DNA of 64,000 nt from Betaproteobacteria bacterium (GCA_947458265.1 CANGYF010000002.1:186001-250000); one strand, 5' to 3'. Positions 33,349 through 42,151 are shown, counted from the first letter of the stretch. Translations and numbers: made by a program. The notes: generated from the letters alone by a model not told the origin.

Positions 33349-34329
33349 TCAGATGTAACGGCAGAGTACGACGGCCGCTTCCGACCCGCGGCCCACGACC
33401 TGCTTCCATGCGGCGAGGACCCATCCGTCCCGACCATCCCGGCGCGCCGCCGCATCGTCGCGATGGGCGACCTCGTCCAGCCGGCATTGCTCGAGGAGCG
33501 TGCGCAGGGACGGCAGGTCGGGCAAGGGATACCGCGACTGCACGGGCGGATGCTGCAGGAGCGCGTCGATCAGCACCACCTGCACGGCATAGTGGCGATC
33601 GACGAACGTCTCCACCGCCTCGATCGTCGCAAACACCGCCCGCGGCCCGAAGCACGCAGGAAGCGCACCGGTCAGCCAGCCGGACACGCGCCAGATCGGC
33701 AGCAGCCGGCTGCGCCAGCGCGGCGGCACGACCTGCTCGACCTGCGCCAGATGGCGTTGCTCGGTCTCGAGATGGTGCTGCGCGAACGCGCGCACCGACG
33801 GATCGCGCGACACCGCGAGGATGCCGCGGTAGATCATGACCGCGCCGGTCTCGCCCGCATGGTCGGTACGCAGTTCCCGCAGCAACGGCAGCGCGCGCGC
33901 ATCCTTCGCGCCAGGACGCCCGCGCCACAGCGGGCGCACGCGCAGGAAGCCGGTATAGCCCAGGTCCAGCAGGGGCAGGACCCCGGGCAGCCGGGCAATC
34001 CGCGCCAGCCAGCGCCAGCGCGGCAGCGCCGACCAGATCTCGACGAAGGCCGCGGCGCCCTGCACCAGCGTGCCGTCGGCCCTGCGCACGTGAAGGCGCG
34101 CGAGCGCTGCCTGTCGATCCAGCCCGGTCCCGAGTTCGGCCGGTACACAGCCATCGGCGTCGAGCCATTGCAGCGACTGACCGCCTTCCGCCCGCTGGTA
34201 GGTGGCGATCTCCGCGCGGCACAATGGGCACCCACCGTCGTAGTAGACGCAGGCCTTGCCGGACATCGTCGGGTCGGACGATATCGACAACGCGACCGCG
34301 GCATGCGGATCGGACGGGACACTGCTCAC
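33349..34329 (-). CDS. Fusion of a DCC/DUF393 thiol-oxidoreductase domain with a COQ7-type di-iron hydroxylase
   Basis: The 326-residue protein has two parts. Residues about 24-135 form a DCC domain opening with ACVYYDGGCPLCRAEI, including the CPLC thioredoxin-like pair. Residues about 145-326 form a COQ7-type domain with TDHAGETGAVMIYRGI, HHLETEQRHL, IEAVETFVDRHY and RLDEVAHRDDA, which supply the six carboxylate/His ligands of the di-iron site. COQ7 hydroxylates demethoxyubiquinol in ubiquinone synthesis. The DCC domain's partner role is unknown; it could deliver reducing power. An internal Met at residue 22 is an alternative start. It is convergent with corA. Confidence 0.87.
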   Translation of the reverse strand: MSSVPSDPHAAVALSISSDPTMSGKACVYYDGGCPLCRAEIATYQRAEGGQSLQWLDADGCVPAELGTGLDRQAALARLHVRRADGTLVQGAAAFVEIWSALPRWRWLARIARLPGVLPLLDLGYTGFLRVRPLWRGRPGAKDARALPLLRELRTDHAGETGAVMIYRGILAVSRDPSVRAFAQHHLETEQRHLAQVEQVVPPRWRSRLLPIWRVSGWLTGALPACFGPRAVFATIEAVETFVDRHYAVQVVLIDALLQHPPVQSRYPLPDLPSLRTLLEQCRLDEVAHRDDAAARRDGRDGWVLAAWKQVVGRGSEAAVVLCRYI

Positions 34330-34443
34330 GTAGGCGCCTCGGCGTGCGGCGCGATGCCGCGGGACTCCCCATTATCCTGCCGCGCTGCCGGTGGGAGGGG
34401 TGGCTGCGCCTCTGTCTGAACGCCGCTACCGTCTGGCAGCCAG

Positions 34444-35520
34444 TCAGCGCGACGGCACGGTCACCACCGGCGCTGCCAGTCCCTGGCCGGTCTCCGCCAG
34501 CGACGACAGGATCAGCAGGAATGTGAACATGCGCTTGCTCGCGATGTCGTTGTCGTCTATCCAGTACCAGTGGCCCCTGTAGGGTACTGCGGCATAGCTG
34601 TCGGCCGGCATCTCAGTGCCCGAGCGGATGCGAACGATGCTCGCCGCCCGCGGCGCGTCGCCGGCCTTCAACAGCCCGGGTGTGACGCGGCCGGCAGCGA
34701 CATGCGCCGCAGGCAGATCGACGCCGAAGCCCAGCTCGATCAGGAGCTCCAGCATCGACCGGGTGAGCAGCGCGACCTCGCCGTCGCCGCGCGACGTCAG
34801 GCCGTAGGTCAGGTCGAATTCAGCGGAGTCAGGCTTCAGGCCCAGCAGGTCGCTCACGACGCGAGCATCGCTTATGGTACGCGGGTCGGTCTCGGCGCGG
34901 CGCAGGACGACGACAACGCTGCCACGGTCCTTGCGCGAGTCGACGCGGATACCCATGTTGCCAGCTCGCTGGATGCGAGCCATCGCCTCGACCAGCGTGC
35001 CAAAGCCCGGATCGGCCATCACGCCGTAACGCGAGTTGCGCAGGCCGTTGATGCTGCCCACCACGCTTCGCAGCACCAGGTCCACCGGCCAGCCACTCTG
35101 GATCAGCTGGAATACCGATGCAGGCGGCACCGGCTGCAGCATCGACCGGGTGAAGCGGTCGCCCAGCAAGGGCTGGTAGGTTACGGTCGGCGTGTTGGAC
35201 CAGCTGCTCTCCGCACCCAGCGAGAACACATTCGGCGCTACGCCCTCGGGCAACTGCGCACTGGCCGAGGTCTTGCCTGCAACCGAATAGCTGTTGATTA
35301 CCGAGGCCACGTCCAGGAACACTGGCGCATCTGCATAGCGCAGCCGCACCACATTCAGCAGGGTCTGGCGTTTCCAGGAATCGGCGATCACCTCGCCATA
35401 GCCCATGCGGTCGACGGCGACGCGGTGGGGCGGCACGCTGGCGCAACCGGTCAGCCACAGCACTGTCATGGCGGCGGTGGCCGCGGCGGTAAGTGTCTTC
35501 GTGGGCACTGGCTTCTTCAA
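34444..35520 (-). CDS. Uncharacterised lipoprotein
   Basis: The 358-residue protein has a lipoprotein signal with lipobox LTGC (Cys26), then a body with no family I recognise. Noticeable segments are WKRQTLLNVVRLRYADAPVF, SMLQPVPPASVFQLIQSGW and a C-terminal VPYRGHWYWIDDNDIASKR followed by a hydrophobic FTFLLILSSLAE. The start is a TTG without a strong ribosome site; a GTG about four codons later is possible. It lies 57 bp downstream of the second of two tandem outer-membrane protein genes, on the same strand, so it may assemble with or assist them. Confidence 0.7.
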   Translation of the reverse strand: MKKPVPTKTLTAAATAAMTVLWLTGCASVPPHRVAVDRMGYGEVIADSWKRQTLLNVVRLRYADAPVFLDVASVINSYSVAGKTSASAQLPEGVAPNVFSLGAESSWSNTPTVTYQPLLGDRFTRSMLQPVPPASVFQLIQSGWPVDLVLRSVVGSINGLRNSRYGVMADPGFGTLVEAMARIQRAGNMGIRVDSRKDRGSVVVVLRRAETDPRTISDARVVSDLLGLKPDSAEFDLTYGLTSRGDGEVALLTRSMLELLIELGFGVDLPAAHVAAGRVTPGLLKAGDAPRAASIVRIRSGTEMPADSYAAVPYRGHWYWIDDNDIASKRMFTFLLILSSLAETGQGLAAPVVTVPSR

Positions 35521-35577
35521 TCTGGTCTTGCGAGGGTCTGGCGTGCGCTGCGGCGTACGCCGCCGGCGCTGGGGTAC

Positions 35578-36426
35578 CTACTTCGGAAACAGGAAGGTCA
35601 CCGCCAGCCGGAAGCCCACGCCATGGGGGCCATTGGTCGGGCTTTCTACGTAATAGCGCACCCCAGCGGTGAGCTGTACGGTTTGGCTGCCCAGCTTCAT
35701 GATCTGGCCAACCAACAGCGCAACGGGGGCGTTCCACTGCCGGTTGTTCCAGTCGTAGGTCGATTCGGTCTGGATCGTGAAGCTGGTGGCCGATTTCAGC
35801 GTGTAGGTGAAAAACGGCTGGATGAACGTGCTGCTGATGTCCTGCCTGCCGCTGCCCGCCACCGACCAGATGTGGTTGGCGAGCACGCCGTAGGTCATCT
35901 GCCCATCGAACTTGAGTGCAGCCCCGGTCGGCCCGAGACCCCACTTGTTGGCGCTGATGAAGTTGGTGCTGCTGGGGATCAGCATCACTGGCCCCACGCC
36001 CCAGATCAGACCGTTGGAACCAGGCTTTCTCGGCGAGAAGAAGAAGCTCTGCACCACGTCGCCGATGCCGCTCTGGCTGCCGTCGCCAAGCCTGGGTACA
36101 TCCTGGCTGACGACCGGCATGATCGTGCGCGAGATGATGTTCCAGTCGTCGTTCAGGCTGATCGGCACCACTGGCTGGATGTTCAGCGTGGTCCGGCTGC
36201 CGTCGCGGTTGGCACCGATGTCGCGGTCGAAGTTGAACTGGAACGGCACGCTGATCGCCGCTTCGATCGGGTTGGACCTCTTCCTGGCCAACTCCTCGGC
36301 GTCCTGCGCTGCGGCCGGGCGGGGCGAGGCCACCAGAACCATCGCCACTGCCGCCGTGACGCAGCAAGAGATGGCGAAGCTGATGGCGCGTTGGCTGCGA
36401 CCCTGTTGACGCCCGTCAATGTTCAT
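35578..36426 (-). CDS. Outer-membrane transporter-like protein ('neuromedin U'-type family), copy 2
   Basis: The 282-residue protein has a signal peptide ending near RPAAAQ, then DAEELARKRSNPIEAAISVP, LNIQPVVPISLNDDWNIISR, SGIGDVVQSFFFSP and a C-terminal strand ending VTFLFPK, with Phe near the end as in beta-barrel proteins. This matches a family of small outer-membrane barrels often mislabelled neuromedin U or called transporter/MetA-pathway proteins; the true role is unknown. It is nearly identical in layout to its neighbour at 36501, from which it arose by tandem duplication. The two and a downstream lipoprotein gene face the same way. Confidence 0.82.
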   Translation of the reverse strand: MNIDGRQQGRSQRAISFAISCCVTAAVAMVLVASPRPAAAQDAEELARKRSNPIEAAISVPFQFNFDRDIGANRDGSRTTLNIQPVVPISLNDDWNIISRTIMPVVSQDVPRLGDGSQSGIGDVVQSFFFSPRKPGSNGLIWGVGPVMLIPSSTNFISANKWGLGPTGAALKFDGQMTYGVLANHIWSVAGSGRQDISSTFIQPFFTYTLKSATSFTIQTESTYDWNNRQWNAPVALLVGQIMKLGSQTVQLTAGVRYYVESPTNGPHGVGFRLAVTFLFPK

Positions 36427-36500
36427 TCGGTGTCTCTTAATGTCTTTGTCTTGCGAGGGTCTGGCGTGCGCTGCGGCGTACGCCGCCGGCACTGGGGTAC

Positions 36501-37349
36501 CTACTTCGGAAACAGGAAGGTCACCGCCACCCGGAAGGCCACGCCATGGGGGCCATTGGTCGGGCTGTCTGCGTAATAGCGCACCCCGGCGGTGAACTGT
36601 ACGGGCTGGCTGCCCAGCTTCATGATCTGACCGACCGACAGCGCAACAGGGACGTTCCACTGCCGGTTGTTCCAGTCGTAGGTCGACTCGGTCTGGATCG
36701 TGAAGCTGGTGGCCGACTTCAGCGTGTAGGTGAAAAACGGCTGGACGAACGTGCTGCTGATGTCCTGCCTGCCGCTGCCCGCCACCGACCAGATGTGGTT
36801 GGCGAGCACGCCGTAGGTCATCTGTCCATCGACCTTGAGTGCAACCCCGGTCGGCCCGAGGCCCCACTTGTCGGCGCTGATGAAGTTGGTGCTGCTGGGG
36901 ATCAGCATCACGGGTCCCACACCCCAGATCAGGCCGTTGGGACCAGGCTTCTTCGGCGAGAAGAAGAAGTTCTGCACCACGTCGCCGATGCCGCTCTGGC
37001 TGCCGTCGCCCAGCCCGGGCACATCCTGCCGGACGACCGGCATGATGGTGCGCGAGATGATGTTCCATTCGTCGTTCAGGCTGATCGGCACCACTGGCTG
37101 AATGTTCAGCGTGGTCCGGCTGCCGTCGCGGTTGGCACCGATGTCGCGGTCGAAGTTGAACTGGAACGGCAGGCTGATCACCGCTGCGATCGGGTTGGAC
37201 ATCTTGCGGGCCAACTCCTCGGCGTCCTGCGCTGCGGCCGGGCGGGGCGAGGCCACCAGAACCATCGCTACTGCCGCGGTGACACAGCAAGAGATGGCGA
37301 AGGTGGTCGCGCGTTGGCTGCGACCCTGTTGACGGCCGTCAATGTTCAT
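36501..37349 (-). CDS. Outer-membrane transporter-like protein ('neuromedin U'-type family), copy 1
   Basis: The 282-residue first copy has the same signal peptide and the same barrel landmarks (LNIQPVVPISLNDEWNIISR, FFFSPKKPGPNGLIWGVGP, TESTYDWNNRQWNVPVAL). It differs from copy 2 mainly in small changes such as K/R, D/E and S/N, and in charged positions near the N-terminus. The start at 37349 is chosen to match copy 2; an in-frame extension upstream exists but is not part of the duplicated coding unit. A weak promoter may be TTGATG-17 bp-TAGAGT upstream on the minus strand. The barrel would sit in the outer membrane; substrates are unknown. Confidence 0.82.
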   Translation of the reverse strand: MNIDGRQQGRSQRATTFAISCCVTAAVAMVLVASPRPAAAQDAEELARKMSNPIAAVISLPFQFNFDRDIGANRDGSRTTLNIQPVVPISLNDEWNIISRTIMPVVRQDVPGLGDGSQSGIGDVVQNFFFSPKKPGPNGLIWGVGPVMLIPSSTNFISADKWGLGPTGVALKVDGQMTYGVLANHIWSVAGSGRQDISSTFVQPFFTYTLKSATSFTIQTESTYDWNNRQWNVPVALSVGQIMKLGSQPVQFTAGVRYYADSPTNGPHGVAFRVAVTFLFPK

Positions 37350-37419
37350 TAGGTGTCTCTTCCTGTCTCTGTCGTCGGACTCTAGCATCGCCGAATTGGC
37401 GCATCAATTGCCCGTTGGC

Positions 37420-39228
37420 TCAGCCGAGCCTGATCGCACGCACTTCGGCGGCGTGCTCGTCCATCGGGATCACCGGCAGTTGATCCGGGCCATTGGCCGG
37501 CAGGCTGCGCAGGTGATCCATGATGGCCTGCCACTCCTTCACTTCATGCAGCGCACGGCTACCGGCACCCTTGGCCACGCTGCTCGCGTCCATGGTGCCC
37601 GGCGGCGCCAGCAGGTGGGCGGTGCTGTGGCGCGGGTCGTCGAGCGCGTCGACCTTGGACGTGAGCGGCTGGCCCATCCGGTTCCTGGCCACCGGCGCGA
37701 GCTTGCCCCTGGTGTACCTGGGGATGGCGGTGATGATCATGCCGAGCATCAGCGGGCAGCTCAGGCTGTACAGCTGCGGATGCTCGCCGCTGATGTCGAT
37801 CGCACGATAGCCGCTGTCGAGATCGCCGAGCTCGATCGCGGTCACCACGTCGAACCTCGGGCGCAAGGGGTCGTAGCGGAAGCGCATGCCCGAGGCACGC
37901 GGAAAGTACTCGCCGGGATGCGCCGGGTTGTCGACCAGGAAGAATTCGAGCAGGGCCTTCAGATCCGCGCCGGTGAACCACCCGGTGACCAGCGTGCTGC
38001 CGGCCGTCTGATCCAGCACGCCCGCGCCCAGTGGCGCAACGGCGAACACGTCATAGACCGTTACCACACCGGTCTTGCCGCGCAGCAGCGGCGCCCGTAT
38101 CAAGCCGTTGGCGGTGAAGCCGATGTCGGCCTGCGTCGCTTGCCGGAAGGCATCGGTGCACAGGTTGGCGAGCACGGTACCGGCTGCGATGTCGGTGTGG
38201 GTGTTGACCAGATCCCGCGGGGCGATGGCCAGCGGCTGGTCGATGCTGTAGCCGCGCGAAGCGAACACCGCTGCCGTGACCGAGGCCTTGAGCTCGTCGA
38301 TCCTGCCGGCAATGGCACGATCGCCCTCGATGGTGTCGTCGATCGGGTGCAGTCGATACGACTCGACCGTCAGTACATCACCGTCGACACCGATCACCAG
38401 CTCACCGAGGTTCTTGCCCTCGAGCCCGGTCTGCACCACCGGTGTGCGGCCGTTGACGATGATGGGCTCGTGCAGCACGGTGTGGCTGTGGCCGCCGATC
38501 ACGATGTCGATGCCGGGCACGGCCTGCGCCAGCTGCACGTCCTCCCCGTCGCTGTAGAGGCCGTCGGGGCCCTTGATGACGCCACCATGGCTCAGTGCGA
38601 TCACCACGTCGACCTTCTCGGTTTCGCGCAGGATCTGCACGACCTCGCGGGCGGCCTGGATCGGGTCGGGGAAGTGCATCGCACCGCCATTGGTGTAGAT
38701 CTGCGCTTCCTTGCCCAGCACGCCGAACAGGCCGAAGCGCATGCCGCCGCGCTCGATCACGGTGTGGCGGCGGATGGTGCCGTCGCGAGTCAGGCGCTGC
38801 AACCCGGCCAGGCTCGGGTCGCTGCCAGACGCATCGCAGTTCGAGGCCAACACGACCGGAACGCTGCCTGCGGCGGCAGCCACGCCGATGGCCTGGCCCA
38901 GGCCCTCGGGCCCGAGGTCGAACTCGTGGTTGCCGAAGGTGGTGGCGTCATAGCCCATGTGGCCCATCAACTGCAGTTCGCCGCCCAGTTCGCGACTGGC
39001 GGCAGCGAACGGCGTGCCCATGCTGTAGTCGCCCGCGTCGAGCGTGAGCACAGGGCCAAGGCCATCGCACGCCGCGCGCCTGCGGGCGATCAGTGCAGCC
39101 AGCCGCGCATAGCCGCCACGCGTCTCGTCGTCGTTCAGCGTGAACGGCGTGTAGTCCGCGGCTGGCCCCATGCCGATGAAGGCCGAGTGCATGTCGTTGG
39201 TGTGCAGGATGGTGAACGTACGCTTCAT
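37420..39228 (-). CDS. Bifunctional metallophosphatase/5'-nucleotidase family protein
   Basis: The 602-residue protein has an N-terminal calcineurin-like phosphatase domain with HTNDMHS (Asp12, His14), TLDAGDYSMGT, TFGNHEFDLGP and IGGHSHTVLHE, which hold two metal ions. A C-terminal 5'-nucleotidase domain follows (FTANGLIRAPLLRGKTGVVT, then GADLKALLEFFLVDNP). Classical members dephosphorylate nucleotides in the periplasm, but no signal peptide is present here, so the enzyme may be cytosolic or the substrate differs. The start at 39228 follows GAGGAGA. It is 10 bp downstream of a methyltransferase gene, probably in one operon. Confidence 0.88.
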   Translation of the reverse strand: MKRTFTILHTNDMHSAFIGMGPAADYTPFTLNDDETRGGYARLAALIARRRAACDGLGPVLTLDAGDYSMGTPFAAASRELGGELQLMGHMGYDATTFGNHEFDLGPEGLGQAIGVAAAAGSVPVVLASNCDASGSDPSLAGLQRLTRDGTIRRHTVIERGGMRFGLFGVLGKEAQIYTNGGAMHFPDPIQAAREVVQILRETEKVDVVIALSHGGVIKGPDGLYSDGEDVQLAQAVPGIDIVIGGHSHTVLHEPIIVNGRTPVVQTGLEGKNLGELVIGVDGDVLTVESYRLHPIDDTIEGDRAIAGRIDELKASVTAAVFASRGYSIDQPLAIAPRDLVNTHTDIAAGTVLANLCTDAFRQATQADIGFTANGLIRAPLLRGKTGVVTVYDVFAVAPLGAGVLDQTAGSTLVTGWFTGADLKALLEFFLVDNPAHPGEYFPRASGMRFRYDPLRPRFDVVTAIELGDLDSGYRAIDISGEHPQLYSLSCPLMLGMIITAIPRYTRGKLAPVARNRMGQPLTSKVDALDDPRHSTAHLLAPPGTMDASSVAKGAGSRALHEVKEWQAIMDHLRSLPANGPDQLPVIPMDEHAAEVRAIRLG

Positions 39229-39238
39229 GCCAGTCTCC

Positions 39239-40501
39239 TCAGAGCCCCGGGTGCAGGCTTGATCTGTCGAACACCATCTGATCCCACCAGCCCAGCCGCT
39301 CGAAGAAGTCGTGCGCCATGGCGGGCGGTACGCCGTCTGCGATCTCGCCCAGTGTCCGGATGCCATCCACGCGATCGAACAGGTACTTTTCGACGGCATC
39401 GATCGGCAGCACCAGGTCGCGATAGCTGTGGGTACGGTTGATCAGCACAGCGGCTGCGCCTGGCGGCAGGCGTTCCTGCACGCAGATCGTGTCCGGCAGG
39501 CGGATGGGTACCGAGGCACGCCACGCGTGGTCTGCGTGCTCGCCCAGGTCGTATGGTGGCGTACCGTCCGGATGGTCGTCACGACAGGCCACCACGCTGT
39601 GCATCACCATCGTGCCGCGGAACAGTTCGACTGCGGCGAACTGTTCCGGCACCGCCAGCCGGGCGATGCGCCCTGCCTGGGGAAGCGTGGCCATCACGCC
39701 GCAGCGCGGACTGTAGGGCGCCTGGCTGAGCCAGCGGCCGAAGCGCAGCCCACCCTGGGCCAGGAACTCGAACAACTGTGGCACCGAATAGGCGCGGTCC
39801 TGCGGATTGAGCAGCGCATCGGCCACGGCCGCTGCATGCTTGAAGTCGGGCGCCTGTCGCAACACGTGCTCCAGCGGATGGCCGGGCGGCAACGACTTGA
39901 GTGCGATCATCAGGTCGGCGATGCCCGCTTCGGTGGCCGGCACCCCGATGCGCCGGCAGAAGTCCTGCAGCAGGTAGATGCCGGTGCGCCCGTAAGGGGC
40001 ATACACCATCAGGTGCATCACGCCGTCGGGCTTGAGCACGCTGCGCAGCGCCTGCAGGCCTGCGACAGGATCGGCCAGGTGGTGCAGCACGCCGGTGCAG
40101 ACGACCTGGTCGAACTGCATGCCGAGTTCACCCGCGCGCTCGACGGGAAGCTGGTGCAGCTGCAGGTTGTCGAGCCCGTGCCTGTGCTTGAGCGCTTCGG
40201 TGCAGCGCACGCTGGTGGCACTGAAGTCGATGCCGGTCACGCGCGCCGCGGGCCAGCGCACTGCGTGCCTGGCCGCCTGCGAGGTACCGCAGCCGGCAAT
40301 CAGGATCGAAGGGTCTTCGCGGTAGGGCAGGCCGGGCTGGAACAGGTGATGGTCGGCGCGGCGCCGCTGCGGATCGGCCCACAGCTGCCGGTACTGGTCG
40401 AGGCTGTCGATCGGCCCGGGATAGGGGTAGCGCTCGTAGAAGGCCTGGACGCGGTCGATCGTACCGGACGAAGACAGAGAGGGTTCTTCGGAGTAGCTCA
40501 T
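39239..40501 (-). CDS. SAM-dependent class I methyltransferase with an extra C-terminal domain
   Basis: The 420-residue protein has an N-terminal FYERYPYPGPIDSLDQYRQL segment followed by a class I methyltransferase core: ILIAGCGTSQAARHAVRW (motif I), VTGIDFSATSVRCTEALK, FDQVVCTGVLHHLADP and LKPDGVMHLMVYAPYGR. The last about 90 residues (INRTHSYRDLVLPIDAVEKY, then VDGIRTLGEIADGV) look like a small PqqD- or winged-helix-like domain. The methyl acceptor is unknown. The gene lies between a 5'-nucleotidase-like gene (10 bp) and the terminator of the arylsulfatase unit, so it starts a new unit. Confidence 0.82.
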   Translation of the reverse strand: MSYSEEPSLSSSGTIDRVQAFYERYPYPGPIDSLDQYRQLWADPQRRRADHHLFQPGLPYREDPSILIAGCGTSQAARHAVRWPAARVTGIDFSATSVRCTEALKHRHGLDNLQLHQLPVERAGELGMQFDQVVCTGVLHHLADPVAGLQALRSVLKPDGVMHLMVYAPYGRTGIYLLQDFCRRIGVPATEAGIADLMIALKSLPPGHPLEHVLRQAPDFKHAAAVADALLNPQDRAYSVPQLFEFLAQGGLRFGRWLSQAPYSPRCGVMATLPQAGRIARLAVPEQFAAVELFRGTMVMHSVVACRDDHPDGTPPYDLGEHADHAWRASVPIRLPDTICVQERLPPGAAAVLINRTHSYRDLVLPIDAVEKYLFDRVDGIRTLGEIADGVPPAMAHDFFERLGWWDQMVFDRSSLHPGL

Positions 40502-40520
40502 CGAACAGACATCATGAATG

Positions 40521-40555
40521 AAAAATCCCCGGCAAACCCATGGCCTGCCGGGGAT
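40521..40555 (-). terminator. Rho-independent terminator of the arylsulfatase unit
   Basis: Read on the minus strand, ATCCCCGGCA and TGCCGGGGAT form a perfect 10-bp stem with an 11-nt loop, followed directly by TTTTT and CATT. It lies about 50 bp past the sulfatase stop and just before the methyltransferase start. Confidence 0.88.
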
Positions 40556-40606
40556 CGGACCCATGCCATTGCGCGCCAGACGGGCCGCGCAATCGGCACC
40601 GGCTGA

Positions 40607-42088
40607 TCAGCCGCCCTTCTGCCCCGCAGCCAGGCTCTCGAGCACCGCGTCCAGCGAGAAGGTGCCAACCTTCTGGCTGGGCGGGAACTCCTTGAACGTG
40701 GCGATGTACTTGCCGATGAACTCCTGCGCCGGCACGAACATGAACACGCGATCGAGGCGCCAGTGGTCGTAGTCGATCGAGACCTTGTCGGCGATCTCGA
40801 ACGGATCGGTGCGCAGGTTGAACAGCTTGGGCACGCGCAATGGCACGAAGGGCTCGGCCCAGACCGCGAAGCCGTGGGCGCGCTGCTCCTGGAACACGAT
40901 CTTCCACTGGTTGTAACGCAGTGCCACCAGCGAGCCGTCGTCGTTCCAGTAGAAGAACTCCTTGCGCGGGCTGGGCGCATTGCCACCAATGGCGGGCGTG
41001 AGGTCGTAGCCATCGAGGTGGACCTTGAAGGTCTTGTTGCCGACTTTCATGCCCTTGAGCAGCTGCTCTTTCACACCAGGCACACCGGCGATCGTCATGA
41101 TCGTCGGCAGCATGTCTTCGTGCGAAAAGATGTCGTTGCTGACCGTGCCGGGCTTGATGTGGCCAGGCCAGCGGATCGCGCAGGGCACACGGTAGCCGCC
41201 TTCCCAGTTCTCGTTCTTCTCGCCACGGAACGGCGTGGTGCCGCCATCGGGCCAGGAGAAGCATTCGGCGCCGTTGTCGGTCGAATACATCACGACGGTA
41301 TTGTCAGTGAGGCCCAGTTCGTCGAGTTTGTCGAGAATCTGCCCGACGTGCCCGTCGTGCTCGACCATGCCGTCGGGGTAGGTGCCCAGGCCGGTCTTGC
41401 CCTTCGATTCTTCCTTCAGGTGCGTGAAGATGTGCATGCGGGTGGAGTTCCACCAGAGGAAGAAAGGCTTGTCGGCCTTCTTCGCCTTCTCGAGATAGTC
41501 CAGCGTGAGGGCGGTGACTTCTTCGTCGATGGTCTTCATGCGCTCGATGTTGAGCGGACCGGTGCTTTCGATTTTCTGCGTGCCGTCCGGATTGGCCCAG
41601 CTGTGGATCACGCCGCGCGTCGCATACTTCTTGATCATCTCGGGATCTTTGAAGTAGTCGGGGTTCTCCGGCTCCTGCTCGGCGTTCAGGTGGTACAGCG
41701 AGCCGAAGAATTCGTCGAAGCCGTGCGCGGTGGGCAGGGTCTCGTCGGCATCGCCGAGGTGGTTCTTGCCGAACTGGGCGGTCATGTAGCCCTGGTCCTT
41801 GAGCAGCTCGGCGATGGTGACATCGCGCGCCTGCAGGCCTTCCTTGGCGCCAGGCAGGCCGACCTTCAGCATGCCGGTACGGAAGCCCGACTGGCCGGTG
41901 ATGAAGCAGGCGCGGCCGGCGGTGCAACTCTGCTGGCCGTACCAGTCGGTGAACATCGCGCCCTCCTTGGCGATGCGATCGATGTTCGGGGTCTTGTAGC
42001 CCATCATGCCGTGGTTGTAGGCGCTGATGTTGAACCAGCCGATGTCGTCGCCCCAGAGGATCAGGAAATTCGGTTTCTTATCAGCCAT
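40607..42088 (-). CDS. Arylsulfatase-type sulfatase (Cys-type formylglycine enzyme)
   Basis: The 493-residue type I sulfatase has the N-terminal metal site NFLILWGDDIGW (Asp14, Asp15) and the formylglycine site QQSCTAGRACFITGQ with Cys55. Further landmarks are MTAQFGKNHLGD, FFLWWNSTRMHIF and VVMYSTDNGAECFSW for the remaining metal and sulfate ligands. Cys55 must be oxidised to formylglycine. There is no signal peptide, so the enzyme is predicted to be cytosolic and to cleave internalised sulfate esters. A ribosome site (AAAGGATGGAG) precedes the ATG. A radical-SAM maturase lies just upstream and a SulP anion transporter beyond it. Confidence 0.92.
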   Translation of the reverse strand: MADKKPNFLILWGDDIGWFNISAYNHGMMGYKTPNIDRIAKEGAMFTDWYGQQSCTAGRACFITGQSGFRTGMLKVGLPGAKEGLQARDVTIAELLKDQGYMTAQFGKNHLGDADETLPTAHGFDEFFGSLYHLNAEQEPENPDYFKDPEMIKKYATRGVIHSWANPDGTQKIESTGPLNIERMKTIDEEVTALTLDYLEKAKKADKPFFLWWNSTRMHIFTHLKEESKGKTGLGTYPDGMVEHDGHVGQILDKLDELGLTDNTVVMYSTDNGAECFSWPDGGTTPFRGEKNENWEGGYRVPCAIRWPGHIKPGTVSNDIFSHEDMLPTIMTIAGVPGVKEQLLKGMKVGNKTFKVHLDGYDLTPAIGGNAPSPRKEFFYWNDDGSLVALRYNQWKIVFQEQRAHGFAVWAEPFVPLRVPKLFNLRTDPFEIADKVSIDYDHWRLDRVFMFVPAQEFIGKYIATFKEFPPSQKVGTFSLDAVLESLAAGQKGG

Positions 42089-42135
42089 AGCTCCATCCTT
42101 TCTTCAGCAAACAAGGCGCGCATGCGCCAGTCGGA

Positions 42136-42151
42136 CAACCCGATCGGGTTG
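42136..42151. promoter_or_regulatory. Perfect 16-bp palindrome between maturase and sulfatase
   Basis: CAACCCGATCGGGTTG is its own exact complement and lies 15 bp past the maturase stop and about 48 bp before the sulfatase ATG. A second short inverted repeat (GGCGCGCATGCGCC) follows at 42115-42128. It could be a repressor operator or a hairpin adjusting sulfatase levels. No regulator gene is adjacent. Confidence 0.5.

Larger units (their letters stand above)
35525..37370. repeat. Tandem duplication, 923-bp unit, two copies
   Basis: The sequence from GTCTTGCGAG at 35525 recurs at 36448, a shift of 923 bp. Genes of identical length (849 bp) begin at the same offset in each copy. Each copy also repeats the 3' spacer with the perfect palindrome GCGGCGTACGCCGC (35550-35563 in the first copy). 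The proteins differ at about 20 positions, and many third-codon positions differ too, so the duplication is not brand new. The right end is uncertain by about 20 bp. Confidence 0.88.

Noticed and set aside
35525-37370. Insertion sequence or transposon as the cause of the repeat
   Set aside because: No transposase and no terminal inverted repeats; the unit is simply a gene with its spacer duplicated in tandem.
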